Shown: piece by piece, positions 9,563 to 17,956 of the stretch | How positions within the stretch are numbered: position 1 is the stretch's first letter | How the letters are laid out: every line of letters begins with the position of its first letter | DNA from: Sphingomonas_E sp042693015 | GTDB taxonomy: Bacteria; Pseudomonadota; Alphaproteobacteria; Sphingomonadales; Sphingomonadaceae | Direction of reading: 5' to 3' | Length of the DNA: 64,000 nucleotides | NCBI RefSeq assembly: GCF_042693015.1 | Contig: NZ_CP170544.1 | Span: forward strand, 2,356,001-2,420,000 | Notes under the pieces: model-generated | Seen by the model: only the letters and a program-made list of their open reading frames with translations | What the model was told of the DNA's origin: nothing | The model's database searches: none | Position numbers and translations under genes: made by a program

Positions 9563-10474
9563 GTGTCTGTGGGCACGTGCAGAAATGGTCACAGCCGGCG
9601 GCTGCTGCAGCTCGACAAACGGACGGCTGACTTCCTGGCCCAGCGGAAGCACTTGTTACGCCTTGCCTATCGCATGCTCGGCTCGGTCAGCGAGGCGGAG
9701 GACGCCGTACAGGATGCGTGGCTGCGCTGGGCTCAGGCAAAGTCCGCCAGTGATGCCCCAGCTGCCTATCTCACCCGAACCGTCACCCGTCTCTGCCTCG
9801 ACCGGCTGAAGTCAGCGCAGGCCAGGCGGGAAACTTATATCGGGCCGTGGCTCCCCGATCCCCTGGTGGATCCGGTAGAACCGGACGAAGTGATTACTGA
9901 CGACATCCCATTTTCGCTCATGCTTGCCATGGAACGCCTTTCACCATTGGAGCGCGCGGCATTTCTCCTCCACGACATTTTCGAAGTGGCATTAACCGAG
10001 GTGGCCGAAACGCTGGGACGACAACCTGCTGCGGTGCGTCAGCTTGCGTCCCGTGCGCGCAAACACATCCAGACCGCGCGACCGCGCTTCAGCGTCGACG
10101 CGGCGGAAGCGGACCGGATCGCGCGTGCCTTCTTCGTTGCGGCGCGGGACGGCGATATGGCGACCCTCTCGATGCTTCTGGCGGAGGACGTCGAGATTCA
10201 CGCCGATGGTGGCGGAAACGTTCTGGCATTCCGCAACGTCGTTAGCGGCGTGGACAATGCGCTACGCCTTTTCGCAAGCCTTGGTCGAAAGATTGTGCGT
10301 CCACCGATTCTGCTGCGGACAGCGATGATCGACGGCTTGCCAGGGTATTTAAGCATCGATGAAGCTGGTTTGCCTCGGACGACGGCCCTCGATCTAAGCG
10401 AGGGTCAGATCGTCGCGATCTACATCGTCAAAAATCCTGACAAGCTTGCACATCTGTTCGCGATGCCGAATTAG
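9563..10474 (+). CDS. ECF41 (SigJ-type) sigma factor with SnoaL-like C-terminal domain
   Basis: Encodes 303 residues: sigma region 2 (about residues 24-90, RLAYRMLGSVSEAEDAVQDAWLRW split over the helix), region 4 (about 120-175, SPLERAAFLLHDIFEVALTEVAE-type helix-turn-helix) and a C-terminal SnoaL/NTF2-like domain. The group-defining motifs are present: WLPDPL in the linker, DGGG in the extension and NPDKL near the end. ECF41 factors have no anti-sigma factor; the extension controls activity. GTG 9563 is chosen because GAGGAGG is at 9551-9557 and its promoter is at 9508-9534. Target: the divergent AhpD-like gene and itself. Confidence 0.92.
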   Translation: MSVGTCRNGHSRRLLQLDKRTADFLAQRKHLLRLAYRMLGSVSEAEDAVQDAWLRWAQAKSASDAPAAYLTRTVTRLCLDRLKSAQARRETYIGPWLPDPLVDPVEPDEVITDDIPFSLMLAMERLSPLERAAFLLHDIFEVALTEVAETLGRQPAAVRQLASRARKHIQTARPRFSVDAAEADRIARAFFVAARDGDMATLSMLLAEDVEIHADGGGNVLAFRNVVSGVDNALRLFASLGRKIVRPPILLRTAMIDGLPGYLSIDEAGLPRTTALDLSEGQIVAIYIVKNPDKLAHLFAMPN

Positions 10475-10518
10475 ACCTCTTCTGAAGCCGAGAACCTTCT
10501 GAAGCCTTCGACACCCCT

Positions 10519-10603
10519 GGAAGCGGTCATCGTGCTCAACCTGAACGCAGGGAAGGTAACAGGCAGCCGAGATCGACCGCGGAATGGCTGCTGTGTCGGC
10601 GGC
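10519..10603 (+). repeat. Dispersed intergenic repeat copy
   Basis: Begins GGAAGCGGTCATCGTGCTCA, continues CTGAACGCAGGGAAGGTAAC and ends GCTGCTGTGTCGGCGGC. It fills the space between convergent gene ends (sigma factor and methyltransferase). Confidence 0.8.
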
Positions 10604-10627
10604 TTCGGATTTCGCACATCCGCCTAG

Positions 10628-11476
10628 TCACTGTCCGGCCTTGGCTTCGATCCGCCAACAAGCTGCAGTAAAGCGGGCCAGCCCGCCGCTCACAAACGGA
10701 ACGAATGCCCGCCGCACCGCATCAACGACGGCGGCTCGGCGGTTCTCACTCAAATGCGGGAGCATCTTACCCACTCTGCCCAGCTTGAGGATGTATCGGT
10801 CGAGATCCCCTTCCTCGAGTTCGCACAACGCATCGATGGGCTCGATGCGGATATCACGCCAAGCGGAGTCAAGGATGCCCTGAACATACTCGGGGTCGGA
10901 AAAGCCGAACTGCCCCGGAGCATTGCGAGCGACCGGCTCAAGCTCGGGTATAAAGGATGCAGCAGCGACCTCGGCCGCCACCATGAAGGGGTTGTCCGAC
11001 GGCCTGCGCCAGACGAACGCGGTAAGCGAGGCGCCGCTGACCGCAGCCTGGCGCAGATTGGCGAAGGCTGCCGTCGGGTCATCGAAGAACATGATGCCAA
11101 AGCGAGAAATGATCGAATCGAATGTGGCGGGCGCGAGCTGCGCGGTCTGCGCATCGGCGAGAAGAAAGTGGGCGTTGGCCACATTGGCGATTTGCGCGCG
11201 GTACTGCGCGGCCTCGATGAGTGGCCGCGAGATATCGAGTCCGGTCGCCATGCCCGCAGAGCCAACCGCGCGCGCGGCCGCGAGCGTCGTGGCGCCCGTC
11301 CCGCAGCCCACGTCGAGGACATTTGATGCCCCGCTCTGTCTCACCGCGTCGCCAAGAAAATTCTCGAACGGCAGGAACAGCCGATCCAGCAGCGCCTGCA
11401 ATTCAACCCATGTCTCGCCGCCATGCGCGTTCCACAGCCCCGACATCTCATCGTTCGCCGACAGCTTGTTGACCAT
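10628..11476 (-). CDS. Class I SAM-dependent methyltransferase
   Basis: Encodes 282 residues with the SAM motif I VLDVGCGTGATTLAAA around residues 48-63, an acidic motif II residue in TGLDISRPLIEAA and post-motif FDSIISRFGIMFF. ATG 11476 (MVNKLSAN) has AAGGGGA upstream; the longer open frame would run through the promoter. It is divergent from a MerR regulator and has a MerR-type promoter with a 19-bp spacer, so it is a probable target. The methyl acceptor is unknown. A remnant of a close paralogue's last 42 codons lies at 62189-62317. Confidence 0.9.
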   Translation of the reverse strand: MVNKLSANDEMSGLWNAHGGETWVELQALLDRLFLPFENFLGDAVRQSGASNVLDVGCGTGATTLAAARAVGSAGMATGLDISRPLIEAAQYRAQIANVANAHFLLADAQTAQLAPATFDSIISRFGIMFFDDPTAAFANLRQAAVSGASLTAFVWRRPSDNPFMVAAEVAAASFIPELEPVARNAPGQFGFSDPEYVQGILDSAWRDIRIEPIDALCELEEGDLDRYILKLGRVGKMLPHLSENRRAAVVDAVRRAFVPFVSGGLARFTAACWRIEAKAGQ

Positions 11477-11511
11477 GCTGATTCCCCTTGTTCGGAAGGT
11501 TTGATGAGCTG

Positions 11512-11542
11512 AGAGTGCCACTTCAAGTCGACTTGAGGTCAA
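11512..11542 (-). promoter_or_regulatory. SoxR/MerR-type promoter with palindromic operator
   Basis: On the minus strand a -35 TTGACC (11542-11537) and a -10-like CACTCT (11517-11512) are 19 bp apart. The spacer holds CTTCAAGTCGACTTGAGG (11521-11538 on the plus strand), whose core CAAGTCGACTTG is a perfect palindrome and resembles the SoxR site CCTCAAGTTAACTTGAGG. An over-long 19-bp spacer is the hallmark of MerR-activated promoters. Confidence 0.75.
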
Positions 11543-11544
11543 GG

Positions 11545-11976
11545 ATGAAAGCGATCGACATTGCCGAACTCGCCAAGCGATCCGGAACGCCAGCGTCGAC
11601 GTTGCGCTACTATGAGGAGCGCGGCCTCATTCAGTCGATTGGACGCCGCGGCTTGAAACGGGTCTTCGACGCGGCCGTGCTCAACCGGCTTGCCCTCATC
11701 ACGTTAGGCCAAGGGGCGGGCTTTTCGCTCGATGAGATCAGGGCGATGTTCGCGACCGATGCGCCACCACGCATTGATCGCCAGCTTCTTCATTCTAAGG
11801 CCGACGAGCTCGACCTCAGTATTCGGCGGATGATCGCTCTCAGGAACGGACTGCGCCATGCCGCCGAATGTCCGGCTCCCGACCATATGGAATGTCCGAC
11901 TTTCCAGCGTCTCATCAAGGTCGCCCGAGGCCGCCGAGGACGCACCGCTCCACCAAAAGCGGGGCGGATCGTTTAA
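11545..11976 (+). CDS. MerR-family transcriptional regulator
   Basis: Encodes 143 residues: winged helix-turn-helix (IDIAELAKRSGTPASTLRYYEERGLI, with the usual TLRYYE), then a short coiled coil and a C-terminal tail. ATG 11545 is chosen from the conserved start and AGG upstream. The tail has only two cysteines (HAAECPAPDHMECPTF) where SoxR has four, so a [2Fe-2S] SoxR-type sensor is not supported, although the operator is SoxR-like. It probably activates the divergent methyltransferase. Confidence 0.9.
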   Translation: MKAIDIAELAKRSGTPASTLRYYEERGLIQSIGRRGLKRVFDAAVLNRLALITLGQGAGFSLDEIRAMFATDAPPRIDRQLLHSKADELDLSIRRMIALRNGLRHAAECPAPDHMECPTFQRLIKVARGRRGRTAPPKAGRIV

Positions 11977-11998
11977 GGCGGCTTGTTCAGGATGAGCT

Positions 11999-12709
11999 TT
12001 AACTGTGACGATAGGGCGCGCTTAGCGCGACAGCCATGATCTCTATCGTGTCGTGCACCAGAGCATCAAAAGCTGCACGATCCCTGGTTTTCAGATGCTC
12101 GGCATCGGCGCGGACCAGCATATTGTGGAACGCGAGAGCACAAAGCGCGATACGCGACTGGGCAAGTGCGGGCGGCACGTAGCTAATGCGTTGGGCAATC
12201 AACTCGAGCAGCCGCCGGATCGAGGTGGAGACCTCGCTCACCTCATCGGCTGCGTGCTGGAGGCCGCCGGGCCGATAGCGCGTGACATACTGGGCGAGAA
12301 AACCCGCATAAGTGTGCCGACCATCACCATCGACGAGGTCAAGGAGCGGCAGACACAGGATATCCAGGAGTGTTCTGACGTCGCCGAGCCGACCTTGTGC
12401 CTCGGCCTCCGCGAGCATGGCGTGACGCGGTTCTTCCATCTGGCCGACACGGTGATGGAAGATCGCCTGGACGAGTCCCGCCTTGGAGCCAAAATGATAT
12501 TGCACAGCATTGTTGTTGCCATGTCCCGCGGCGACGGCGATCTCGCGCAATGACACCGCCTCGATCCCGCGTTCAGCGAACAGGATTTCGGCGGCAGCGA
12601 TGATCCGCTCTCGCGCTTCAGCGCTCGTGGCACGACGCCCCAGCCGAGGCACATCCTCGTCGGGCGATGTCGACGACACAAAATCGGGCGAAGCATTCAT
12701 CGAGCCCAT
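11999..12709 (-). CDS. TetR/AcrR-family regulator
   Basis: Encodes 236 residues with a TetR DNA-binding domain at about 27-80 (ARERIIAAAEILFAERGIEA, then VSLREIAVAAGHGNNNAVQY) and an all-helical ligand domain. ATG 12709 is used; ATG 12700 is an equally good start. It is divergent from the sulfatase gene, and the 238-bp space between them carries the same 15-bp site near each start, so it probably represses itself and the sulfatase-TBDR-DUF1254 genes. Confidence 0.92.
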   Translation of the reverse strand: MGSMNASPDFVSSTSPDEDVPRLGRRATSAEARERIIAAAEILFAERGIEAVSLREIAVAAGHGNNNAVQYHFGSKAGLVQAIFHHRVGQMEEPRHAMLAEAEAQGRLGDVRTLLDILCLPLLDLVDGDGRHTYAGFLAQYVTRYRPGGLQHAADEVSEVSTSIRRLLELIAQRISYVPPALAQSRIALCALAFHNMLVRADAEHLKTRDRAAFDALVHDTIEIMAVALSAPYRHS

Positions 12710-12747
12710 CCTATCCGAGCGACTCGTTCCCGCGACTGTCGAAAATA

Positions 12748-12762
12748 TAAGTCATATGCGTT
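12748..12762. promoter_or_regulatory. Candidate TetR operator, proximal to the tetR-type gene
   Basis: TAAGTCATATGCGTT lies 39 bases upstream of the regulator's ATG. Its exact reverse complement is at 12892-12906. The core has partial dyad symmetry around CATATG. Confidence 0.65.
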
Positions 12763-12891
12763 ATAAAACAACGCCATTTGGCCCACCTTGTCGCGCAATC
12801 CTCCTCCTCACATGTAATGAAGCACCACTCATCACGCGATTCTGTCACGTATTCCGGCCTGCAACTACCAATAGGTGCGCCAGCGCTATTG

Positions 12892-12906
12892 AACGCATAT
12901 GACTTA
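12892..12906. promoter_or_regulatory. Candidate TetR operator, proximal to the sulfatase gene
   Basis: AACGCATATGACTTA, the exact reverse complement of 12748-12762, lies 42 bases before the sulfatase GTG. The near-equal distance to each start favours regulation of both promoters. Confidence 0.65.
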
Positions 12907-12947
12907 ATTCGAAGCCCGCGAAGGGCTCGGTTTAAGGGGAGCGATGC

Positions 12948-15308
12948 GTGGTGCAGCAAGCAGGCCAGTTCGTCCGAGGTGCATCCGTCGCAAGCCTCAC
13001 ACGGCTGCTGCTGGTCGGCACGGCCTTCATGCCGAGCGTCACCGCCGCGCAAACGGTGTTTCCCGCTATCGAAACAGCGCCGCCCCAAAAACTTGGCCGC
13101 ACGCCGGCAGAATCGGGGCCAGTGCGGTGGCCTCGAAATCCCACCGCCCCCATGGGCGCGCCCAACGTCCTGCTGATCATGACGGACGACGTCGGCTTCG
13201 GGGCATCGAGTGCCTTTGGCGGCCCGATTCCCACACCCACGTTCGATGCGCTGGCGAAGCAGGGTCTGCGCTACAACCAGTTCAACACGACGGCCCTGTG
13301 CTCGCCCACTCGCGCGGCCCTGCTGACTGGCCGTAACCCGCACAATGTCGGCATGGGCAATGTGACCAATCTGCCGACCGGCTATGACGGCTATACCAGC
13401 GTCATCCCCAAGTCGGCAGCCACTACCGCCGAGGTGCTGAAGCAGAACGGCTACAATACCGCCATGTTCGGCAAGAGCCATCTCACGCCGGAGTGGGAGA
13501 TGAGCCAGGCCGGTCCGTTCGATCGCTGGCCGAATGGCCTCGGGTTCGAATATTTCTACGGCTTCCTCTCGGCGGACGCGAGCATGTGGTCGCCGAACCT
13601 GGTCGAGAACAGCCGTCCGGTCGAGCCCCCGCACAACGATCCGAGCTACCATTTCGATCGCGACATGGCCGACCACGCCATCCGCTGGATCGAGGAACAG
13701 CATGCGCTCGCGCCGGACAAGCCCTTCTTCGTCTATTATGCACCGGGTACCGCGCACACGCCGCATCATGCGCCAAAGGAGTGGCTCGACCGCTTCCGCG
13801 GCAAGTTCGATCAGGGCTGGGATGCGATCCGCGAAGAGACCTATCTCCGCCAGAAGCGGATGGGGATCATCCCGCCGACGACGCAGTTGACGCCGCGGCC
13901 GGCATCGCTGCCCGCATGGAATTCCCTCTCGGCCGATCAGAAGCGGCTCTATTCGCGGTTGATGGAGGCCTATGCCGCCTCGCTTGCTTATGCCGATGAG
14001 CAGATGGGCCGGATCGTTGCTGATCTGAAAGCCAAGGGCGAATTCGACAACACGCTCATCATCTTCATCCAGGGCGATAATGGGGGCAGCGGCGAAGGCG
14101 GGCTGAACGGGTTACTGTTCGAACAATCCGGCATCGCCCGCTATGACGAAGACTTCAATTACATGCTGAGCCGCATCGACGAGATCGGCTCGCCGACGCT
14201 CTACAACCACTATCCCGCTGCCTGGGGCTGGGCGCTGAACGCGCCATTCCAATGGACCAAGCAGGTGGCGTCGCATTTCGGAGGGATCCGCAACGGGCTG
14301 GTGGTGAGTTGGCCGGCGCGCATCAAGGATGCCGGCGGCGTGAGGGATCAGTTCCACTATGTCACCGACGTGATGCCCACCATCCTCGAGGCCGCGGGGG
14401 TGAAGGCGCCTTCCATGGTCAATGGCGTCGCCCAGCAGCCGATCGATGGCGTCAGCATGGCCTACAGCTTCACGCAGAAGGCGGAGCCGTCACACCGCAA
14501 GACCCAGGTCTTCGAGATGATGGAGAATATGGGGATCTACCAGGATGGCTGGTGGGCGGGCACCACGCCCGCACGATCCGCCTGGGATGTCACCAAGAAC
14601 ATCAAGATCGATCTCGATACGCGCAAATGGGAACTCTACAATATCCGTCAGGATTTCTCGCAGGCGAAGAACCTCGCGGCGTCCAACCCTGCCAAGCTGC
14701 AGGAGATGCAGCAGCTTTTCTGGGCGGAAGCCGCGCGCAGCAAGATCCTGCCGATCCACGATTTCGCGGAAGGCACCGAAGGACGACCGACCCTTACCGA
14801 GGGGCGTGATCAGTTCGTCTATTATCCGGGGCTGACGCGCGCGGCAGAAAGCGCTGTTCCGCACACGATCGGCCATTCCTATGCGATCACAGCCGATGTG
14901 GTACTACCCGACAGGCCGGCAAATGGCGTTCTGGTCACACAGGGCGGCCGGTTCGGCGGCTATGCGCTCTACCTGAAGAACGGGCGGCCGATCTTCCACT
15001 ACAACGCGGTCGGTCCGCGCCAGTACAAGATCAGTGCGACCGAGGCATTGCCACCTGGGCCGCACAAGATCCTGGCGGACTTCAAGGCCGACAGCGCAGC
15101 GCGTGGCGGCGGCGGCACCCTCACCCTTTCGGTCGACGGGAAGATCATCGGCAGCGGCCGCGTCGAACACACGCTGTTCGGCTGGGTCTCCCATACCGAA
15201 GGCTTCGACGTCGGCGAGGACACGATCACGCCGATCAACGACGACTACACGATCCCCGCCAGCAGGTTCGACGGGGACCTCCGCAAGATCATCTTCGACG
15301 TGAAATGA
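12948..15308 (+). CDS. Secreted arylsulfatase-type sulfatase
   Basis: Encodes 786 residues: N-terminal signal region (to about residue 35), alkaline-phosphatase-fold sulfatase domain and a C-terminal concanavalin-like beta domain. Metal-binding DD is at residues 80-81 (NVLLIMTDDVGFG) and the formylglycine motif CSPTR starts at Cys118, so it needs a formylglycine-generating enzyme encoded elsewhere. The usual GKWH is FGKSHLTPEW here, keeping Lys176 and His178. GTG 12948 has AAGGGGA at 12934-12940. It is followed by a TonB receptor, which fits uptake or release of a sulfated organic compound; the substrate is not known. Confidence 0.93.
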   Translation: MVQQAGQFVRGASVASLTRLLLVGTAFMPSVTAAQTVFPAIETAPPQKLGRTPAESGPVRWPRNPTAPMGAPNVLLIMTDDVGFGASSAFGGPIPTPTFDALAKQGLRYNQFNTTALCSPTRAALLTGRNPHNVGMGNVTNLPTGYDGYTSVIPKSAATTAEVLKQNGYNTAMFGKSHLTPEWEMSQAGPFDRWPNGLGFEYFYGFLSADASMWSPNLVENSRPVEPPHNDPSYHFDRDMADHAIRWIEEQHALAPDKPFFVYYAPGTAHTPHHAPKEWLDRFRGKFDQGWDAIREETYLRQKRMGIIPPTTQLTPRPASLPAWNSLSADQKRLYSRLMEAYAASLAYADEQMGRIVADLKAKGEFDNTLIIFIQGDNGGSGEGGLNGLLFEQSGIARYDEDFNYMLSRIDEIGSPTLYNHYPAAWGWALNAPFQWTKQVASHFGGIRNGLVVSWPARIKDAGGVRDQFHYVTDVMPTILEAAGVKAPSMVNGVAQQPIDGVSMAYSFTQKAEPSHRKTQVFEMMENMGIYQDGWWAGTTPARSAWDVTKNIKIDLDTRKWELYNIRQDFSQAKNLAASNPAKLQEMQQLFWAEAARSKILPIHDFAEGTEGRPTLTEGRDQFVYYPGLTRAAESAVPHTIGHSYAITADVVLPDRPANGVLVTQGGRFGGYALYLKNGRPIFHYNAVGPRQYKISATEALPPGPHKILADFKADSAARGGGGTLTLSVDGKIIGSGRVEHTLFGWVSHTEGFDVGEDTITPINDDYTIPASRFDGDLRKIIFDVK

Positions 15309-15360
15309 CGCCGGCCCGCGTGGGGCGGACGGATAGAAAACAGGATGAGGGGCCAGGAAC

Positions 15361-17883
15361 ATGGTTGAATACGGACGGATCGAAGGTCGCGGCGGGACCA
15401 CCCGCGTAACCGTGACGGCGACCAGCATATTGGCGTTGCTGGCAATGACTGGCCAGGCGCAGGCACAGGAATCGGGCGCGCCCGCGCCCGCGCCCGCGGC
15501 GCCGGCTGCCGCGGAAGCGCCGGCGGAGGCCCAGTCCGGCGGCATCGAGGATATCGTCGTCACCGCCCGCAAGCGCGTCGAGACGACCCAGGACGTGCCT
15601 GTCTCCGTTACCGCTTTGGGAGCCGCGCAGATCGAGCGCTACGACCTCTCCAATCTCGAGCGCGTCGCTGCGACGACCCCGCAATTCGTCATCGGCCGGT
15701 CTCCTTCCGGATCGGGTGCGACGCTGGTGCTGCGCGGCATCGGATCCAACACCACGTCGATCGGCCTCGAACAGTCGGTCGCGGTCGTGGTCGACAGCGT
15801 CTATTATGGCCAGGGCCGCATCATCAACGAAGGCTTCTTCGATCTCGGACGGATCGAAATCCTGAAGGGTCCGCAAGCCCTGTTCTTCGGCAAGAATGCG
15901 ACCGCTGGTGTGGTTTCGATCAGCACGGCCGATCCCACCGACAAGCCCGAATATCAGGCGCGCCTGGGCTATGAGTTCCGCACGAAGAATCTGATCGGTG
16001 AAGCGATCGCCTCTGGCCCGCTCACCGACACGCTGAGCGCGCGTCTCGCAATCCGTGCCTCGAAGATGTGGGGCGGCTATTTCGACAATGAAGCGGTCGA
16101 CCAGACCTATACCTCCAACGATCGCACCAGCACCGCGGTCCCCGGCACGCCGACGGTCCATGCGTCTCCGGCTGCCGCGAATGAAGTGCCGGGTACGCGT
16201 GACTTGCTCGCTCGCCTCACGCTCAAATGGGAACCGATCGACGATCTGACCGTGACATTGAAGGGCAGCATCGGCGACGTCGAGACCAACAGCCCGAGCT
16301 CGAACTCGGTCATCTATCGCTGCCTTTCGGGAACCTACCAGTTCAACCCGAACCAGCCGTGCGAGAAGAAGTTCAACGTCTATCAGAACCGCTTTCCCAC
16401 CGCGATCGCGGACTCGATCCCCTATGGCAAGGATGGCGGTGATCTCGGCAATGACTACCGCTCCTGGCAGATCACCGGCACCATCAACTATGAGATGGAT
16501 GATCTGACGCTGACGTCGGTCACCAACTATAACTGGAATCGCAACGTCTTCGTGTTCGACGCGGACAGCGGCTCATCCAGCGTGTCCGCGGCCAGCGTGT
16601 TCGCGACCGAATGGTCGGAATTCCACGCTTTCTCGACCGAATTCCGCGCGCTCACCACCTATGACGGCCCCGTCAACCTGATGGCTGGTGCCTATTACCA
16701 AAATACCAAGCGCGACTATCTGGCCTGGACGGCCTCGGGCGGCCTGGAAAACAGCGCTGCCCCCGATCCTTCGCAGCGTTATCTTGCCAACAGCAAGGAT
16801 TCCCAGACCAAGGGTGAGACGATCGCCGCCTTCGGCCAGGTGATCTGGCAAGTGGTGCCGGAGGTCGAAGTCGCGGCCGGCGTGCGCTACACGCACGAGA
16901 CCAAGGACAGCTATTTCGTCCAGCCTTACTCGCACCCGATCCGCGTCGCACAGGGAATCTTCCTGCCCAACGTGACAATCAATGCCGACCAGACCTTCAA
17001 CAACTGGTCGCCGGAAGCGACGATCACCTATAAGCCGACCGACGACATCACTCTCTATGGCGCCTACAAGACGGCCTATAAATCCGGTGGTTTCTCCAAT
17101 TCAGGCATCCTGAGCCCGTCGGCAAGCGTCGAGGATTTCGCGTTCGACCCCGAAAAGGCGGAAGGGTTCGAGGGCGGCGTCAAGACGATGTTGTTCGACC
17201 GCCAGCTTCGCCTCAATGTCGGCGCCTACTGGTACAAATACACGAATCTGCAGCTCGATTTCTTCCGCTCGGACATCTTCGCGTTCAGCACCATCAATGC
17301 CGGTTCGGCGACAACCAAGGGCATCGAGCTCGAATTCCAGTACGCGCCGCGGACGGTCGACGGCCTCGATGTCCATGGCAGCATCAATTACAACAAGGCA
17401 CGCTATGGCAATTCGCCGAACTCGCCTTGCTATCAAGGCGCGACGCCGGCACAGGGCTGCACCATCGTTCCCGGACAGGGACCGCGACAGAATCTGGATG
17501 GCCTGCCGACAGCCATGGCGCCGCTGTGGACTGGCTCGCTCGGCGTCAGCTACGAAACGGCACTGACCGACAACTTCAATTTCGCCGTCTCGGTCGATGG
17601 CCGCTACAGCGACGATTATCTGACCTCGGCATTCGGTAACGAGTTCACCCGCCAGGGCAGCTACGTCAATCTCGATGCTTCTGTTCGCGTCCGCACTGCC
17701 GACGATCAATGGGAGCTGGCGCTGATTGGCAAGAATCTGACCAATCACTTCTACGCAACCGGCGGCACGGATGCGCCGAGCACGGGATCCGGCACCGGCA
17801 CCCCGGGCGGGCGTCTCGCAGATCAAATCGGCTTCATCGCCATGCCTCGCACGGTGCAACTGCAACTCACCTGGAAATACTGA
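15361..17883 (+). CDS. TonB-dependent receptor
   Basis: Encodes an 840-residue outer-membrane receptor: signal peptide ending near QAQAQE, Ala/Pro-rich linker, TonB-box-like IEDIVVTARKR, plug domain (VTALGAAQIERYDL, then RIEILKGPQALFFGKNATAG) and a 22-strand beta barrel ending in an aromatic residue (LQLTWKY). It begins 52 bases after the sulfatase gene and is probably cotranscribed. The barrel type resembles receptors for organic substrates rather than siderophores in sphingomonads, but no substrate can be read from the sequence. A strong terminator follows. Confidence 0.93.
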   Translation: MVEYGRIEGRGGTTRVTVTATSILALLAMTGQAQAQESGAPAPAPAAPAAAEAPAEAQSGGIEDIVVTARKRVETTQDVPVSVTALGAAQIERYDLSNLERVAATTPQFVIGRSPSGSGATLVLRGIGSNTTSIGLEQSVAVVVDSVYYGQGRIINEGFFDLGRIEILKGPQALFFGKNATAGVVSISTADPTDKPEYQARLGYEFRTKNLIGEAIASGPLTDTLSARLAIRASKMWGGYFDNEAVDQTYTSNDRTSTAVPGTPTVHASPAAANEVPGTRDLLARLTLKWEPIDDLTVTLKGSIGDVETNSPSSNSVIYRCLSGTYQFNPNQPCEKKFNVYQNRFPTAIADSIPYGKDGGDLGNDYRSWQITGTINYEMDDLTLTSVTNYNWNRNVFVFDADSGSSSVSAASVFATEWSEFHAFSTEFRALTTYDGPVNLMAGAYYQNTKRDYLAWTASGGLENSAAPDPSQRYLANSKDSQTKGETIAAFGQVIWQVVPEVEVAAGVRYTHETKDSYFVQPYSHPIRVAQGIFLPNVTINADQTFNNWSPEATITYKPTDDITLYGAYKTAYKSGGFSNSGILSPSASVEDFAFDPEKAEGFEGGVKTMLFDRQLRLNVGAYWYKYTNLQLDFFRSDIFAFSTINAGSATTKGIELEFQYAPRTVDGLDVHGSINYNKARYGNSPNSPCYQGATPAQGCTIVPGQGPRQNLDGLPTAMAPLWTGSLGVSYETALTDNFNFAVSVDGRYSDDYLTSAFGNEFTRQGSYVNLDASVRVRTADDQWELALIGKNLTNHFYATGGTDAPSTGSGTGTPGGRLADQIGFIAMPRTVQLQLTWKY

Positions 17884-17896
17884 TCATCGCTCCCCT

Positions 17897-17935
17897 CTGG
17901 CCCCCGCCTTACCCTTCGGCGGGGGCCTTTTTTGG
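17897..17935 (+). terminator. Strong intrinsic terminator after the TBDR gene
   Basis: GGCCCCCGCC (17899-17908) pairs perfectly with GGCGGGGGCC (17918-17927) and is followed by six T. The DUF1254 gene starts only 22 bases further, so it is expressed by read-through or from its own promoter. Confidence 0.9.
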
Positions 17936-17956
17936 GCTTTCCCGGATAAGGTGGAC

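Noticed and set aside
12711..13769. A 352-codon minus-strand open frame spanning the TetR-sulfatase promoter
   Set aside because: It crosses both operator copies and the sulfatase N-terminus in antisense; not protein-like.
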